Source: Thiohalomonas denitrificans (GTDB lineage: Bacteria; Pseudomonadota; Gammaproteobacteria; Thiohalomonadales; Thiohalomonadaceae). Taken from it: 64,000 bases of DNA. Location of the stretch: contig NZ_FMWD01000010.1 of the NCBI RefSeq assembly GCF_900102855.1, positions 1-64,000 of the forward strand, in the 5' to 3' direction. A program made the translations under genes and the position numbers. Shown here in pieces: positions 63,475 to 64,000 of the stretch. The notes under the pieces are model-generated. The model was not told where the DNA came from. It saw only the letters and a list, made by a program, of their open reading frames with translations, and searched no databases. How positions within the stretch are numbered: the stretch's first letter is position 1; every line of letters begins with the position of its first letter.

Positions 63475-63905
63475 CCGTCTCGCTTTGCTCCCTTCGCTTG
63501 GCAGTAGTACCACCCGTGGATTGCTGTTCGCTCCGTCAGGCGGCAATCACATCCTGACGGCCGGGACTGATTTTTGTCTGGCTGGCCCTGTGCCAGTGTC
63601 CGGGTGGAGACCTCAGGCCCTCCCAAGTTCCTGTGCAACCCTCTTGCCTGTTTGCGCATGTTCCCGCGACTCGGCAGACTTGCCCGTGGCTAACCGATAC
63701 GCCACATCAACGCGGCCCCCGCCTGGGTTAAAGCAAAGGCGTCTGCGATGTAAATTGCGAAGTTCAATAGCACTGCTTTCAGGTTCGCTATCTACGCTTC
63801 GCCGTGTGGGTTGCCCCAACCCGACGCAAGACTCGCTTATGGCTGCTGGTTAGGCTCTGCCATGCGGGATTCGCACCCGCTGGGTTGCTAAAGAAGGTTT
63901 CCGCT
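63475..63905 (-). mobile_element. Probable group II intron 5' remnant
   Basis: On the minus strand the sequence has the layout of the 5' part of bacterial group II introns: CCCAGCGGGTGCGAATCCCG, CCATAAGCGAGTC, ATAGCGAACCTGAAAGCAGT, GAACTTGGGAGGGCCTGAGG and TCTCCACCCGGACACTGGCA in that order. The reverse transcriptase gene and domains V-VI are absent; the sequence ends at the transposase remnant. The exact 5' boundary is unclear. Confidence 0.5.
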
Positions 63906-64000
63906 CATGAAGGCATATCGTCGGCTTCCTCCTTCTACTGCTTGCTTGGCGCAAACCCCGTTTACCCAGGATAGGACACGATGCCAAGGAGAAACACTGC

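Noticed and set aside
1-64000. CRISPR array, rRNA or tRNA genes
   Set aside because: No regularly spaced direct repeats and no tRNA or rRNA sequence recognised on either strand by eye.

Overview
The window is GC-rich and codes densely on both strands. Its gene content points to a gammaproteobacterium that respires nitrogen and sulfur compounds, probably a salt-tolerant sulfur oxidiser or denitrifier of the Ectothiorhodospiraceae/Chromatiales type. The grounds are nitrous oxide respiration genes, an octaheme tetrathionate-reductase-family cytochrome, several DsrE-fold proteins, an NhaD antiporter and many c-type cytochromes. The taxon is inferred from gene content; no rRNA or tRNA gene was found.

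Layout. 1-3.0 kb: nosZ (cut by the window edge) and nosR. 3.6-6.6 kb: a small secreted protein behind a Fur-like site, then an octaheme cytochrome with its cytochrome b. 6.7-13.2 kb: a large membrane protein related to M48 peptidases but lacking the zinc histidines, then a sulfotransferase-like / glycosyltransferase-like / ThDP-enzyme operon. 13.5-20.9 kb: a TlpA-like redox protein, a chemoreceptor remnant, a dual-HD HD-GYP protein, an ECF sigma factor with an anti-sigma factor carrying a DsrE-like C-terminus, a divergent secreted DsrE protein, an outer-membrane protein, and a GATase/MOSC pair. 21.9-24.8 kb: a His-rich secreted protein and a PepSY/PhoP/PhoQ-like cassette. 24.8-26.5 kb: cytochrome c, a 44-residue DUF3096 protein and a YfaZ-like porin, with palindromic repeats.

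27-37.7 kb is the most striking part. A five-gene operon encodes a NapC/CymA-like tetraheme quinol dehydrogenase, a periplasmic ethylbenzene-dehydrogenase-type cytochrome, a decaheme MtrA/DmsE, an MtrB porin and a second ethylbenzene-dehydrogenase-type cytochrome that is a lipoprotein. It looks like a trans-outer-membrane electron conduit in which the lipoprotein stands where MtrC/OmcA would be. It starts at a strong sigma-54 promoter and is flanked by an NtrC-type activator on one side and a PhnD-like sensor plus histidine kinase on the other.

40.3-47.8 kb is a second sigma-54 system: an NtrC/kinase pair divergent from a usp-permease-nhaD-usp operon, with a near-perfect -24/-12 promoter and two matching palindromes between them. 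47.9-56.8 kb holds an FHA protein, a lipoprotein, an M48 peptidase/DUF898 pair sharing a novel N-terminal module with the 6.7 kb protein, DUF6858, an AsmA-like protein, PldA, DUF4202 and SohB. 56.9-64 kb is more accessory: an AT-richer orphan membrane protein, a frameshifted pseudogene, an EF-hand protein, a heme-binding GGDEF-EAL protein, and joined remnants of an IS4-family transposase and a group II intron.
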